A DNA stretch of 64,000 bases, taken from positions 125,111,127-125,175,126 of the forward strand of contig NC_035435.2 in NCBI RefSeq assembly GCF_002127325.2, read 5' to 3'. The position numbers and the translations under genes are program-made. Numbering within the stretch: position 1 is the first letter of the stretch; every line of letters starts with the position of its first letter. The notes below the pieces were generated by a model. That model was not told the origin of the DNA. It was given only the letters and a program-made list of their open reading frames with translations, and made no database searches. The stretch comes from Helianthus annuus (lineage: Eukaryota; Streptophyta; Magnoliopsida; Asterales; Asteraceae). Below are positions 44,925 through 56,770 of this stretch, piece after piece.

Positions 44925-47608
44925 CTAGCTTATAACCCCGTGTATTACACGGGTTAAATGACAAAAAAAAAATGTAAATTATAAACCTGTATATAATCCT
45001 TATTAATGAAATGACTTATTTTAAAAGAAAAGAACAATTATATTTTCGCTATTCAAAATAATTTTCTAAGTTTTTACTTCTCTTTTGAGATACTACAATC
45101 CATTTTATTATGTCTTCAAAATAAGTAACAATAAAAAATAAAAAAAAATAATGATCATAAAATTGTAAGTATTTTTAAAAATAATTATAAGTTATGAGGT
45201 TATGGTAAATGAATTGTAGTTAAATTCTATTATGTATATTAATGATATAATAAATACTTTGATATAAATATTACTTTTAGATATATAGATCATGAGACAA
45301 GATACGAATATCATCATTATATAGAAAAGATTACATATTAAATAAATCATACTAAAAATAAAGTATACGTTTAAGAAAGTAGGACTAAAGTTTTTTAAAC
45401 TATAAATTTGAGCGTCTACAACAACTTTTATAATTAGTAGTTGACGTTTAAATATTCAAATTAAGATTTTTATAATATTATATAATGTCTTTATTTAGCA
45501 TGATGATAATGTCTTTAGTTGCGTAATATGATTGAAATTAAGTTTAACTAGGATTAAGACCCGCCCGCGTTGCGGCGCGGGTACATCGTAAACATTGAAT
45601 GGATTAGTCCAAACGTTATATGATGCATTAACCATATGAAACCACGTATTTCGACGTACCCAGTTGAACTCAATGTAACTTGTATAAGCATTGTGATTGG
45701 ATCAAACGTAAAGTAAATCAAATTCATATCGAACAATCATAACGTATTATGTGTGACCCAACTCATACATAAAAAACGTAACAGGTATAAAGGAAAATTT
45801 GACACATGTAATCGAAAGGGATTAATTAGAGTTTTCGGATAAAATTAAAGGGAAAAAAAGAAACCATACTTTGACTCTACTCGGTTCGAAACAAACTTTA
45901 CGAAACATACATAAATAAACACATAAACATATTATATTTGACCTGAATCATTTCCCAAAAAAGTTTACGTCGAAACATAGAACTTAAAATTATACCGAAA
46001 CGTACATAAAAATATGCACGTAAAAATGGTTTATTTAAACGAAAACGTATTATATTTGACCTTGAGTTGTTTACAAAAAAAGTTTAGGTCGAAATGTATA
46101 ACAAATCATATTTATACCTACCCGTACATAAAATATGCATGTAAAAAAATAGTTTTTAAGTAAAGAAAGTATAAGGGTAAACCAAAACAAAATATTAGTA
46201 AAAAATTTAATAGGTTAAAAACGTTTGTAAAACCATGTCAAGTAGCACCAATGCCACACCGGCATCGACTCCCAACATCGGAAAAAACTCGTAAAAATAA
46301 AATAGATAAAATGGAAAAAATTACACCGAACGAAAAGCAGACTTCAAATCGTTGAACCACGCACACCGGTTACAGTGTGTTAATGCGAAGTAATTAAACA
46401 GAAACGTAAAACGTAGAAAATAATAACTTAGTCGATCAAGGACCCGCCCGTTACGGCGAACTTGTCAAAAGGGGAAAATGGACACGTTGCGACGGGCCTA
46501 TGAAATTCGAAAAAATAGAGCAAAAAACGTTGAACCTCACATGCACGCTACGACGTGTTAACTCGCAAAATTTAGAACGAAACGTAAAACGAAAAACTTG
46601 CGAAAGATACAAAGTATGAGGGACCAAAATTGTATATAATAAAGTGTTGGGTTAAATTACAAAAGATGAAAAATTTTGTGTTAAAAGTAAAAAAAATTAA
46701 AAAGGGTAAAAATACAAAATATGAAAATACTTGGGTTAAAAGTGAAAAATCAAAAAAAAATTTTGAAACTCACCCTAAGCTAGGAGTACAACTCCTAATG
46801 CACAAAATAGTTGCAAATTTATATTGTATAAATATTTAAAACTCAATGTTATTAGGAAGTTGGACCATTTTTTAAGATGAAAACATATCGATAGTAACAT
46901 AAATTTAAAATTGGAAGAAAATATTGAACATGTGTATTAGACGGCTTAAGTAAATATAATGTTATATACTTAATAGCAAAAAAATATGTCTTTTAAAAAC
47001 CATTTAGTGTTCGTTTTAAAGATAATTTGGTACTTTATTTAGATAATCCTTTTGTAATTTTGGTCTTCTAAGTTATATACTATAAGTACTTGTACATGTG
47101 ATTTGATACTTTATTAGTAATTATTGTTTATATCCGAATAATATATTTTATCTTAACAAATATATATGGTTAGGGTAAAATGAAAATTTCGACAAGTTGT
47201 GAGAACTTAGAGAACTTGGCCTTACAAAAGGTTTTCTGAGGGTGTGAATGAGCGGTTAGAAACTCAGGACGTTAAACTTTTTGATTTTGGATTCAAATGG
47301 TTAAAACCACTAAAACATAGGGACTTAAAAAGTAATTTACTATTAATTAAATTTGAAATTATACGTTTGATCTCTAAATATATTAAATAATATTATACTT
47401 ATTATATTATTTGATACATTTATATTTGTTATAGATAATTATTAATTAAATTTGAATGTATACGTTTATCTCTAACTATATTAATTAATATTATATTATA
47501 TTTTCTGTATAAAAATTAATATGTAATACTATTATTAAAAGGGAGGACGTATAGAGAGTAGAGAGTGACACGTGTATAAAAAGATTTTTATTTATTAGTA
47601 TAGGAAGA
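44925..47608 (-). mobile_element. Non-autonomous Helitron, minus strand, with two candidate 3' ends
   Basis: On the minus strand it starts A|TCTTCCTATACTAATAAA at 47608, followed by ACACGTGTCAC. It ends with CCCGTGTAATACACGGGG, TTATAAG and CTAG at 44925, next to a host T. A second end (GCGCCGCAACGCGGGCGGG, then TCTTAATCCTAG, host T) lies at 45548. No helicase or gene fragment is recognised; the interior is AT-rich with AACGTA words. Confidence 0.75.
45548..45590 (-). other. Second Helitron 3' terminus
   Basis: The complement reads ACCCGCGCCGCAACGCGGGC, GGGTCTTAATCCTAG then T. It is a GC-rich hairpin with a CTAG end, inside the larger Helitron. It may belong to a nested copy whose 5' end was not found, or be the original end of the same element. 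Confidence 0.7.
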
Positions 47609-48189
47609 TATATATAATATCGGCAATTTGACAACACATGTTTAAGTGGGAAATAACAATAGAATCAATGGATTAGAAGACAAAAAGAATTGATTTTGCA
47701 TTCTTGTCCAATGATTTATATTCTGAAGTTAACGGGCTTGCCCAAGAAAACAGCCGAATAATTGTTTTTCACCATAAAACCTAACATCTAACCTACATCC
47801 AGAAAAACGCCAAAATCAGTGTAGAACGATAGTGATTTTTGAGTTGTTCTTTTATATTATTTATAATTTATAATATAATATAATATAATTATAATTATAA
47901 TTACACCATAAAAACAGACATTTTTTATTTAAATTTGAGAATGGTATTGTTTTTTTATTTAAAAAATATACATATTATGTAAAAACGACCATAACTTTTT
48001 ATATGTTCCCCGTCGCATCGCACGGACATCCCAGGTGTAAGAACATCATGTACAAATTGACACTAAGATAAAACACCATGTGTAAATTGGGGTCTAAGTG
48101 TGAAACACCAAATATAATAATAAGCATGCAATGTCGAATTTTAACGCTTATCGGTAATAATTATGTAATAATAAACATGCAATGTCAAA
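47609..48189. other. No gene recognised
   Basis: AT-rich. CCCCGTCGCATCGCACGG at 48008-48025 is a hairpin-like GC island. AATAATAAGCATGCAATGTC and AATAATAAACATGCAATGTC (48117, 48168) form a short direct repeat. Confidence 0.45.
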
Positions 48190-48846
48190 TTTCGGCGTTC
48201 TTGAATTCGATAATGTTGCAAATGGGGTTTCCTAACCGATGGCGGAAATGGATTATGGTCATCGTTACGTCCGCACGACAATCGGTTTTGGTTAATGACT
48301 CGCCTACACACGAGTTTGAATGTTGACGAGGACTTAGACAAGGTGATCCGCTTTTGCCTTTTCTATTCGTGATAGCCATGGAAGCATTGTCAGGTTTTAT
48401 GAAGAAGACTTGTTCCCTTGGGCTTTACAAAGGTATAAAATGTACCGAGGGGGGTCTGTTACTTTCACACCTCCTTTATGCCGACGATGTTGTGTTCTTG
48501 GGTGAGTGGTCGCACTCAAACGGGCTAGCCTTGAGAAAGTTGTTAAGATGTTTTTACTTGGTTTCAGGGCTGAAAATAAACCTCACAAAAAGTAATATGT
48601 TTGGGGTAGGTACGAATAATGTTAAACTTCACTTGATGGCAAATTTACTTCATTGTAGAACGGGCACTTTCCCGTTTAAGTACCTAGGTCTCCTTGTGGG
48701 CGCAAACATGAACCTTGTAAGGAATTGGAAACTGGTGGTGGGTCTTTTTAGATCAAGACTCTCCATTTAGAAAGCAAGGAATTTATCATATGGTGGAAGG
48801 GTAACATTGGTGAAATCGGTACTCAATTCTTTACCCACATTTTTTT
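48190..48846 (+). pseudogene. LINE (L1-type) reverse transcriptase fragment
   Basis: Successive frames read LQMGFPNRWRKWI, RGLRQGDPLLPFLFVIAMEA, SHLLYADDVVFLGEWSHSNG, LVSGLKINLTKSN and FPFKYLGLLVG. These are RT motifs, with the catalytic YADD intact. A TGA at 48324-48326 interrupts the frame before RGLRQGD and a TAG follows SRLSI near 48768. Both the 5' part (endonuclease) and the 3' end are missing. The right edge at about 48846 abuts a gypsy remnant on the other strand. Confidence 0.9.
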
Positions 48847-49412
48847 TTCAATAAGGAAATTTCGTCCCGAAATTAGGCTGAAGCCGTAACAAACAACTGC
48901 GGGTACTTCGCCTTCATGTCACTTTCGAGTTCCCAAATGAACTCTGCGCCTCGTTTACCTTCCCATCGGACTTTCACAATGGGTATGCGCGAGCGTCTGA
49001 GCTACTTGGTTTGGCGGTCCATGATCTCGACAGGCTTCTCCACGAAGTGTAGTGTTTCGTTTACTTGGAGATCCTCAAGTGGTACGTACAAATCATTCTC
49101 AGCCAGACACTTTCTGAGGTTTGACACATGGAAAGTCGGGTGGACGTTGCTAAGTTCCTCCGGTAGTTCGAGTCTGTAGGCCAATTTTCCGATCCTTTCC
49201 AGAATCTTAAAGGGTCCAACGTATCGAGGCGCGAGTTTCCCTTTCTTGCCGAATCTGACCACACCCTTCCAAGGTGATACCTTTAGGAGTACATGGTCGC
49301 CAACGCCAAATTCAAAGGGCTTGCGTCGTCTATCGGCGTAAATTTTTTGACGACTCCGAGCTTTCAGCAGATTGTCTCGAATCTGGAGGATTTTATCATT
49401 CATTTCTTGCAA
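48846..49412 (-). pseudogene. Gypsy integrase C-terminus and chromodomain-like tail (fragment)
   Basis: It reads [52 protein letters not shown], then, after a TAG near 49003, RIPIVKVRWEGKRGAEFIWE. This is the same protein region as the tail of the element at 100-10434 but clearly diverged. The palindrome AATTTCGTCCCGAAATT (48858-48874) follows the stop, as in the intact element. Upstream it is cut at 49412 by an LTR. Confidence 0.88.
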
Positions 49413-49415
49413 TAG

Positions 49416-51131
49416 TGTAAGGCCCGTCTTTGCATCTAATAAAAATGACGACCAAAACCACTAGGAACATAAACTTTTTAAAAGCGTCCAACTTTTCGCA
49501 ATTTAAGGCAACATTACTAATATCATTTATGCACCATTTTAAAGAAAATTTGGGCATGACCCGTCCATAAGACAAGCATATCCCTGTTTTAACCATCATC
49601 AAAACAATTAAGTCTACAACCCGTTCGACTAGACACGACTAAAAACCATAACATCAAGTGTTAAAAAGTGCAACGACTAACAAGGTTATACAAAACGAGC
49701 ATTTTGACCCAAAACATTAATACGAAATAACGGAAGCGCTTGATGGTCATAATGTGTGCATGAGCTCGCTCCAAATTGCCAAGTCGCCTAAAGTGAGGAT
49801 TTACCTAAATTCAACATAAACAAATAATTTAGTATTTCATCACTAACACATCTAAACGATAAACTGATTCATCACTTCGCGGTATTACATCATTCAAATA
49901 CTTTACTAACCGTTAAACGCTTCATTACATGCTTGCCTCAAAGTAGAAACTAAGCATGCTTTTCTTAACATACCCGCTATGAACGGATACTAGTAACATT
50001 ACATAACTTCCATTCGATTCGTTCATGACGAACAACATATTCTTTACATTCATACATCATACTCCAATCCGAGAAAGGCGGATCGAGTAAACTTTCATAC
50101 ATTACATACTTAACTTCCCATACCCGGTTCAACTAAAAGAACCTGATATGGTGCATTATCTTTCATAACTTCTTCATTCCTCACAATCCGTTATGACGGA
50201 TCTTACTTTTACTTTCAAAAAATTATAGAATTCAAATCTCACAATTTTAACATAACAACACAATTCGATTGAGATTATTATGCATATAATATCATAATAG
50301 AAATAGGGTGTACATTAACGTACCTCGATCTTGTGAACTTTCCGATTTCCTAGTATTGGAACCTTCTTCCTTCACGCCTATAACAACACATTCATTCATT
50401 ATTCTTCCAATTTATACACATTTTTCTTCTAAGCATTTCATCAAACACTTGGTGGTCATCAATTTACACACATCAATTACAAGCATACAAATCATGAATT
50501 TTTACTAGTTCACCTATAACTCATAAAAATCAATCCAGGTTCATACCTTTCTTTTATTTCACATAATTTTTCTAAGATTCAGGCATTACAACATAATCAT
50601 ATTTCAGGGTTTCACATAACTAAAATCACTTAAATCATCCTATTCGTATCACAAGTTCATAAAGTGGGTTTTACTAAAAATCATTCAATTAACCTAAAAT
50701 CAACATGATTCTTGTTCTAGAAAGTAATCCTAACTCAGATTTTTCACATTCAGGCACAAGAATTCGAGATTGGGGTTGAACCCCTCATCCTACAAATCAT
50801 GATTCAAGAAAATTAAACTTACCACTTCGGAAATTGAGGTTAGCTACTCGAGTTTAGGGGATCATGCATTGAATTTTTCCTTTGATTCAATTTAAATTGC
50901 TTGATTTCTTGATGCTAGGGTTTCAACCCTTGTCTTGCTCTTCTGTTCGATCGACCAGAACCCACGCACAGAGTGTTTGTGGGTTTTTAACTCTTTTTAA
51001 TTTAATTAACTTAAATTTTGATATGTTACAACTTTAGTCCCTCAAGTTCCTTTACTTATTTAGTTTTAAACTTCACCCCATTATTATTTATAATTTAACT
51101 TATGTCTAATAAACATTTTTGGGGTGTTACA
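49416..51131 (-). repeat. Unpaired LTR (TGTAACACCCC...GGGCCTTACA), 1716 bp
   Basis: On the minus strand it begins TGTAACACCCCAAAAATG and ends ACGGGCCTTACA. No primer site or purine tract flanks it. The neighbouring 5-mers AATAG and TAGGA do not match, so it is not a clean solo LTR. It separates a gag region (right) from an integrase fragment (left) and was probably left by recombination between elements. No coding content. Confidence 0.65.
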
Positions 51132-51366
51132 TAGGAGCGGGAAGTAGAGCTTGATGAGCAGTAGCTGGAGTTGGTGCTTGTCGAGGACCTGTACGGCAGT
51201 TGGCGGTGAAGTAGCCGTACATGTTGCAATGCACACAAAATCTTCAGGCGATACCCACTGGGTGATGATAGGTACATGTCGGGCAAGCAGGGTGAGGACC
51301 AGTGTAAGCACGCTTTGCAGGCGGTGCTTGAGTAACTGGTGCTGCAGCTGATCGGTGTTGAGGTTG
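51132..51366 (-). pseudogene. Gag zinc-knuckle region, frameshifted
   Basis: On the minus strand this follows the Gag frame in a different phase and reads CPTCTYHHPVG, FCVHCNMYGYFTANCRTG. It contains a C-X2-C-X4-H-like cysteine cluster (with Phe-Thr in place of the usual basic residues) near a stop at the LTR edge. One or more indels separate it from the Gag body. Confidence 0.65.
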
Positions 51367-52254
51367 CTACTGAGCTGGGACAGCTTGGAGCGGGGCAACG
51401 GTAGTGACAACACAGTTCTTGTTGCTGGAGTTGCTGTTGTTCTTCCTCTTGCGACGAGAGGCTTTTGAAGACTGAGGGGCGGTGGCGGTTTCGGCGGTTG
51501 TAGCTTGATGCAGGTTCTTTGAAGCTTTACCCCAAAACCCAACTTTGAATCGCTTGTCGTTGATCTCGGCGGCAAGCAGGTAAGTTTCCTCGATTGTTGT
51601 TAGCTTTGAAGCATGCACAAAATCTGCAACACAATCCGGCAGAGCTCGGATATACTTCTTGATCATCATATCAGCAGTCTTGACTTGATCAGGACAGATT
51701 ATGCTGAGCTGCTTGAAGCGAGCAGTTAAAGCAGCATTGTCACCATCCTTCTGCTTTATGTGCCAAAATCCGTCCTCCAACTTTTGGCGCTCATGGGGAG
51801 GGCAAAACTCTTCCAACATGACGTTCTTCAACTCATCTCGTGTCAGACCATAAGCTGCATCATTTCCGCGTTTGTTTCTCTCGGCTGTCCACCAGTCTAA
51901 AGCGCGGGACTGGAAGACGCCGGTAGCATTCAGAGTGCAGAGATTGTCAGGATAGCCACTCTGGCGCAGGGTGACCTCGATCGAATCAAACCATTGGAAC
52001 AAAGTCGTTGGGCCATCTTCACCAGTGAATTCTTTCGGTCCGCAAGCTTTAAACTGCTTGAAGCTGAAAGCAGCTTTAGGGGTTTCAGTCCTGGACTCTT
52101 CAGACGATTTGCTCACATTCTCGTATAGTTCAGTCACGATCTGAGGAACAACCTTCGCCATTTGCTTAGCGACGAGAGCAGCAAGGCGTTTGTCTTTCTG
52201 GTTTTGGCAGGCAGTTCGGGAGTGACGGGATCCAGATGACGACATTGTCTGCAA
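51367..52254 (-). pseudogene. gag: Gag body of a Ty3/gypsy element (minus)
   Basis: The 295-residue open frame begins MQTMSSSGSRHSRTACQNQK. It shows the retrotransposon-gag pattern: FKACGPKEFTGEDGPTTLFQ, then LDWWTAERNKRG, LEEFCPPHERQKLEDGFWHI and YIRALPDCVADFV. The C-terminus is basic (SRRKRKNNSNSSNK) ahead of the frameshifted knuckle. It is a different gypsy family from the element at 100-10434. The primer site lies ~1.1 kb upstream at 53367-53380. Pol is absent; the sequence runs into an unrelated LTR. Confidence 0.88.
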
Positions 52255-53366
52255 TAGATATCGCCATAGGATTTAGACACAATATAATCTTATCTCACCG
52301 TACACGCCTACTGCTACTAAAGCTCAGGAACACAATTACGTACATAAACACATAGGCACATGAACACAGATTCATATAAGCACGTATGGCACATAGGACA
52401 CATAAAAGCACATAGAAGCACATAGAGGCAGTCAGAATACAGAAACCTATCATTCAAAGTTCGCGCTTGTTCGAGGATAGCGATTGCGATTTGCGAGTAC
52501 ACAGCGAGTAGTATAGCATGCGATTATCCACAGTAGCAACTATTTGTTAGCGTGTTGAGATAGATGTGCAGTGCGAGTCGTGGGTGTCGGTAAGCGAAGA
52601 GCAAAAAGCGAATAAAACACCAAAAATCGAAAACACATAAGCAGGTAAATTCGCATAAAAACGCATAAAATCTACATAAAATGGCAAATTATCAGAGTCG
52701 GCAGTTGCGGCTCAGAATCGAAACACATAAAATCAGCAATTGCGAGGTTGAAATCGAATAATAGAGTGTCCTAGGTTTGATGGACGTTGACTACCCAAAG
52801 TGATTCGACTATTCACAAGGATGTACTCAAAAGTCCTTATTGACCTAATAGACTATGCTCTATCACCGACATGCGGTGAATGGCACCCATCTTTTCGGCT
52901 ATTCAAGCACTCGAGTCATTGGAATCCATCGAGACTTTGGTGAGAGTTTTTGTAAAACCAAAAATAGAGATCGGAACAAGTGGTCATGGTTTGGGTTTCA
53001 CCCCAACTTAACAACTTCGTTCCTGTTTTGATAAAATAAGGAAGAATTATGCGTCAAAGTATGGATTTCACTCCTGATTCAACGCAAATTCTCATGTTTA
53101 TAGATAAAATGCGGGTCGAACAAGCAACTTAGTCGAGAATTTGCGGTTTTCACACCTAATGTCGACCTCATCGCTCGTTCATTTTCGAAAATTAGAGTGC
53201 AGTGATAGTGTAGTGTAAGCGAGAATAGTGAGATATAGCAAGTAAGCTCGTACAAAACCCCTGCAGGGTGTGCACAAGTCGGTCTGTTGGTACCTAACTA
53301 TAGACTAGGTCATTTCTAAGACATTGACCCGGACTAGGTCGATTCTTGCCTAATTCCCTATAGTTA
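52255..53366 (-). other. Leader of the minus-strand gypsy element
   Basis: Untranslated sequence lies between primer site and gag. Three loosely similar ~85-bp units containing GTTTCACNCC near 52985, 53070 and 53150 are visible. No gene. Confidence 0.45.
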
Positions 53367-53380
53367 TGGCTCTGATACCA
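53367..53380 (-). other. Primer-binding site of the minus-strand gypsy element
   Basis: The complement is TGGTATCAGAGCCA, preceded on that strand by the LTR end GGTGTGACA and GAT. iMet type. Confidence 0.92.
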
Positions 53381-53383
53381 ATC

Positions 53384-54290
53384 TGTCACACCGCAACCGA
53401 TGGCGGAAACATCGGGGCGTGACACTGAGCGAAACAGATTGTCCATGAGAATCCATAACAACTATTAATTACCAGATACTTAAACGTCATGTCCCATACC
53501 AAAACATATCAAATAAAACAGTTATTACAACTAATTGTCTCATAAATAAATTCTGATCCGACAACTCAGATTTTCAACATAGACAATTCGTTTATTTGTT
53601 TCTAGACCTTTCCTAGCCTCGATTTCACCGCAAGCCAAGCATTTTAACATCTTAAGCACCTGCCACATACGTTAAAGTAAAAGTCAATACACATAGTGTA
53701 AGGGTGAGCATACAAGTTTAATAGATATAATAGAGTTCGAAATCGTTTATGCATAACCAGCACGTACGATGCGTGAAATGAAGCACGTAAGTTAACATGA
53801 TCCTATCAATGCCAATGACTGCGGGTTGACTGCGCAAGGCAGTTCATAATACATATTCACCACTGCGAACCATGTGATTAATTGTCCTTAACAACCCCTG
53901 AGTGAACAGGTGTCGAGTCCAAACTATAGTACTATCGTTGCTAAGGCAGGTAGACAGCAATCCATGTGTAAACATAACAAACAAGCGTTCATTAAGTCAC
54001 GTATAACATGCAGTAACGGTTAGCGTTAAAGTATTGCTTAGTGTGTTCGATGTAATTTAGAATAAGTAATGTATGTAACACCCAAAAGTGTGTAAAGCAA
54101 AAAGGGTTCGAGTATACTCACAGCGATGATGGATTAAAGGGAGCGCTAGAGTGAGTTTTAGCCTGATCAGAATGATAGCATAAACGATAAGCGGCGCGTA
54201 AAACGGTACAAGTGAAACGGTACAAAAGGAACGAATCATTCGACCCAATTCCTAACCGTTTTATACCAAAATCCAGAGAATTTATCATCA
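53384..54290 (-). repeat. 5' LTR of the minus-strand gypsy element (right limit unsure)
   Basis: On the plus strand it begins TGTCACACCGCAACCGATGG. The far end is not defined because no second copy is in the window; 54290 is where sequence resembling the neighbouring Athila-like element begins. No coding content. Confidence 0.55.
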
Positions 54291-54360
54291 AATTTTTCAT
54301 CTCTTTTTTGTTTTTTTTTTCTTTTTTTTCTTTTGAGCTTTTAGACTATGCGTACCTTAT

Positions 54361-54510
54361 CCCAGAGGAATTCTCAATCAGAGTCACCATCCCCAAGAGA
54401 GATTACATAGGCATCAGTATTTTTTTCATTTTTCTTTAACAATCCCAGAGGCATTCTAAGTCAGAGTCACTATCCCCAACAGAGATTACATAGGCCTTGT
54501 CATTTTTTTC
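54361..54510. repeat. Direct duplication of a ~52-bp unit
   Basis: CCCAGAGGAATTCTCAATCA...GAGATTACATAGGC at 54361-54412 is repeated with few changes at 54445-54496, 84 bp apart, each followed by a T-rich tract. Confidence 0.85.
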
Positions 54511-55341
54511 AGTCTAGCTCTTTTATTTTTATTTATTTTTTTTCTTTGATAAAAAATTCTAATAATTTTAGCTTATAACAACATTCCTTATATTATTTTT
54601 GGCGGTTTCGGCTTCCCTACTTTTCCGAGATGAGAACCCACTAGTAAACTAACAATTAAGTATTTTAATATCAAAGGAACCTAGAAACCGGATCAGACCT
54701 ACTCACACATCCCAAGTTAGACATAAGCTCAACTTTTTATTCTCATATTATTATTATTTGAAACCCAAACAAACCTGACTTTTCTATCATTTTCCGTTTT
54801 ATTATGCAAACATCTAAAACAACAACATTTTCTATTTTTCAACTTTTTTTATATCTAAATTTTTTTTAATTTTTTTGTATTTTTCAAATTTTTATGACTC
54901 AAGACTCTACTAACTAGACACTAAACTCTAGTTTCCCATCCGGGCAAACTTAAACTCTACATTGCCCTCAATGTAGGATGGAAACCGACTCAAAAACTAA
55001 AAATAAATAAGAACTAAAAAGACTAAGAGCAAATTGGAAAGCACTTAGCTGGTTTAATAACACATAAGCTTCAGAACTCTCATCCAATCCAGCTCGATCG
55101 TATAGCATTCCATTCGCGATCGGCTTTGACTCTGACTAGTACACTTGGTAAATGCCTGATATTCGAAAAGCAGCTCCAAACAACACCCGAATGGAGATTG
55201 AGTACGGGTGGTACATATTCAAACCTGCACAAACAAAAACAAGCAAAACCAAAGCAGTACCGACTCTAAAAAAAACGACTCAGAACTACTAAATTAGACT
55301 CATGGTACAAAATAAACGACTTAAAATACAAACTCTACAAA

Positions 55342-55356
55342 CCTCCCCACACTTGA
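55342..55356 (-). other. Purine-rich CAAGTGTGGGGAGG motif
   Basis: The complement of CCTCCCCACACTTG lies ~230 bp past the end of the Gag-like frame. It matches the repeated motif in the plus-strand element, where one copy abuts the 3' LTR. Confidence 0.6.
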
Positions 55357-55586
55357 ATTTAATCAGGAGGTTTCTCCTCTATCCAACCTCGGTCCAACCC
55401 ATTTAATTCCACTCTTTTACCACTTTTCCATAAAAAATCGTTTGTGAAATTGAAAAACAATCAAGAAAACTCAAATGGGTCAACCCACCAATATTTAAAC
55501 TTACATGGACAAAACTTGATTCGTGGCATGTAATGAGGAGAATGGTTTTCTGTACACTTTAATGTTCCATTATGCTTCCTTTTGTA

Positions 55587-56579
55587 TCATCTCTGCACCC
55601 TTAGACTATGTTGATCCAAGTTTTTCTGTGCCTTTTCCCGTGATTTTATATATGATGGCGATCCAACATCTAAATCTTTCATGGGCCAGCTATCAAACTC
55701 TTCAGCCACTTCCTCTTTTACGTTCGGTGTACATTTGATCTCCATGGTCGGCGTCTCTACAAGTAATGTCTCCAGATAGGCGAGATCACCAACCGGGTCA
55801 AATTCTTCATCTTCAAGAGTTGGCAAACCTACCAACTCATCGCCAAACTCCTCTTCCCAAGATGGTACATGCTCTTCATTCTCATCCTCCATCTTGTCAA
55901 GCGGCTCTTCTTCAACTTCTTCACTCTGGGCTGCGGTGTAGTCGAGCACCTCTAACTCTGCCTCTTCTACTACCCCCTCATCATCACTCCAAAAGCTATC
56001 ATCGATATTCCATGGTGTGGGACACCAATGGCTGGAATTAACGACTTGGTGAACCGGAGGTGGGACTTCAACGTCCATTATCGTCTCCGGTTCTTGAGTG
56101 TGATCCTCATCTTCTTCATATAGGGGCTTAAAATGTGAAACCTGCACGACATCATCCTCACAAGACAAGGGTAAATCTGATTCATGAGAATTATAATAAT
56201 TAAAAGTAGAATCATAATATTTACCTGGCAGTGGACTCTCGATGCACATTACTCCCCCCAGATCTAAAACTGTATAATCCATCTCACCACCGGCCGTTTG
56301 ATATCCTAGATGTTTTCCATTCACATCATACATGTAACGGCCTTGGCTTTTCAAGCTTTGTGAATTTAAACTATCAAGTACAGCTTGAATCCCCCTATCT
56401 CTTTCTTCCTTAACAACCTTAACCCAGTCACGGAAGTCCTCTGTTGTTTGCTTTGGTTGCCAATTCCAAGAATGATATGACTGTGGCTGCACAAGAGGGT
56501 TAACATCGAAATCTATGGAACACGCCGAATCGTTTGGACAATATTTGGTGTAATGGGGCCCTCCACAAATAAAACACAT
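55587..56579 (-). CDS. Acidic Gag-like protein with N-terminal zinc knuckle (Athila-like element)
   Basis: The 330-residue open frame begins MCFICGGPHYTKYCPNDSAC. C2, C5, H9 and C14 form a C-X2-C-X3-H-X4-C knuckle, the spacing seen in Athila/Tat Gag. Residues ~40-70 are amphipathic (DFRDWVKVVKEERDRGIQAV). The rest is strongly acidic (SEEVEEEPLDKMEDENEEHV, PSWEEEFGDELVG). The C-terminus turns basic (YIKSREKAQKNLDQHSLRVQ). In canonical Gag the knuckle lies after the capsid domain, so this is a capsid-less remnant or a specialised accessory protein. It lies just downstream of its primer site. No pol follows. Function unknown. Confidence 0.72.
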   Translation of the reverse strand: MCFICGGPHYTKYCPNDSACSIDFDVNPLVQPQSYHSWNWQPKQTTEDFRDWVKVVKEERDRGIQAVLDSLNSQSLKSQGRYMYDVNGKHLGYQTAGGEMDYTVLDLGGVMCIESPLPGKYYDSTFNYYNSHESDLPLSCEDDVVQVSHFKPLYEEDEDHTQEPETIMDVEVPPPVHQVVNSSHWCPTPWNIDDSFWSDDEGVVEEAELEVLDYTAAQSEEVEEEPLDKMEDENEEHVPSWEEEFGDELVGLPTLEDEEFDPVGDLAYLETLLVETPTMEIKCTPNVKEEVAEEFDSWPMKDLDVGSPSYIKSREKAQKNLDQHSLRVQR

Positions 56580-56745
56580 GATAAAAAATATATATAAAAA
56601 ACTAATAAAAAATTAACTAATAAAAATATATTTACAAAAACGACTAGACACACTACTACTAGACAGAAACCTTAAGACTCAAACTACAAATAAGACCAAT
56701 TAAACAAATAAGATCAGTCAAAGCTAATAACGCAATCACCTAAGT

Positions 56746-56764
56746 GTCTCCGGCAACGGCACCA
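56746..56764 (-). other. Primer-binding site, Athila/Tat type
   Basis: The complement TGGTGCCGTTGCCGGAGAC is one of the tRNA-Asp-like primer sites of Athila/Tat elements, with a mismatch or two to the site at 59139. The LTR edge TGATGTGG lies six bases to its right. Confidence 0.85.
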
Positions 56765-56770
56765 AAAACT

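Noticed and set aside
45554..45736. 60-residue minus-strand frame near the inner Helitron terminus
   Set aside because: It overlaps the terminal hairpin and has no recognisable domain.
48237..53410. Shared CCGATGGCGGAAA at 48237 and 53396 as a recombination link
   Set aside because: The first lies in LINE coding sequence and the second at an LTR edge; the flanks do not match, so it is probably chance.
55766..56041. Plus-strand Pro/His-rich frame opposite the acidic Gag-like gene
   Set aside because: It is an antisense shadow of acidic GAG/GAA codons.
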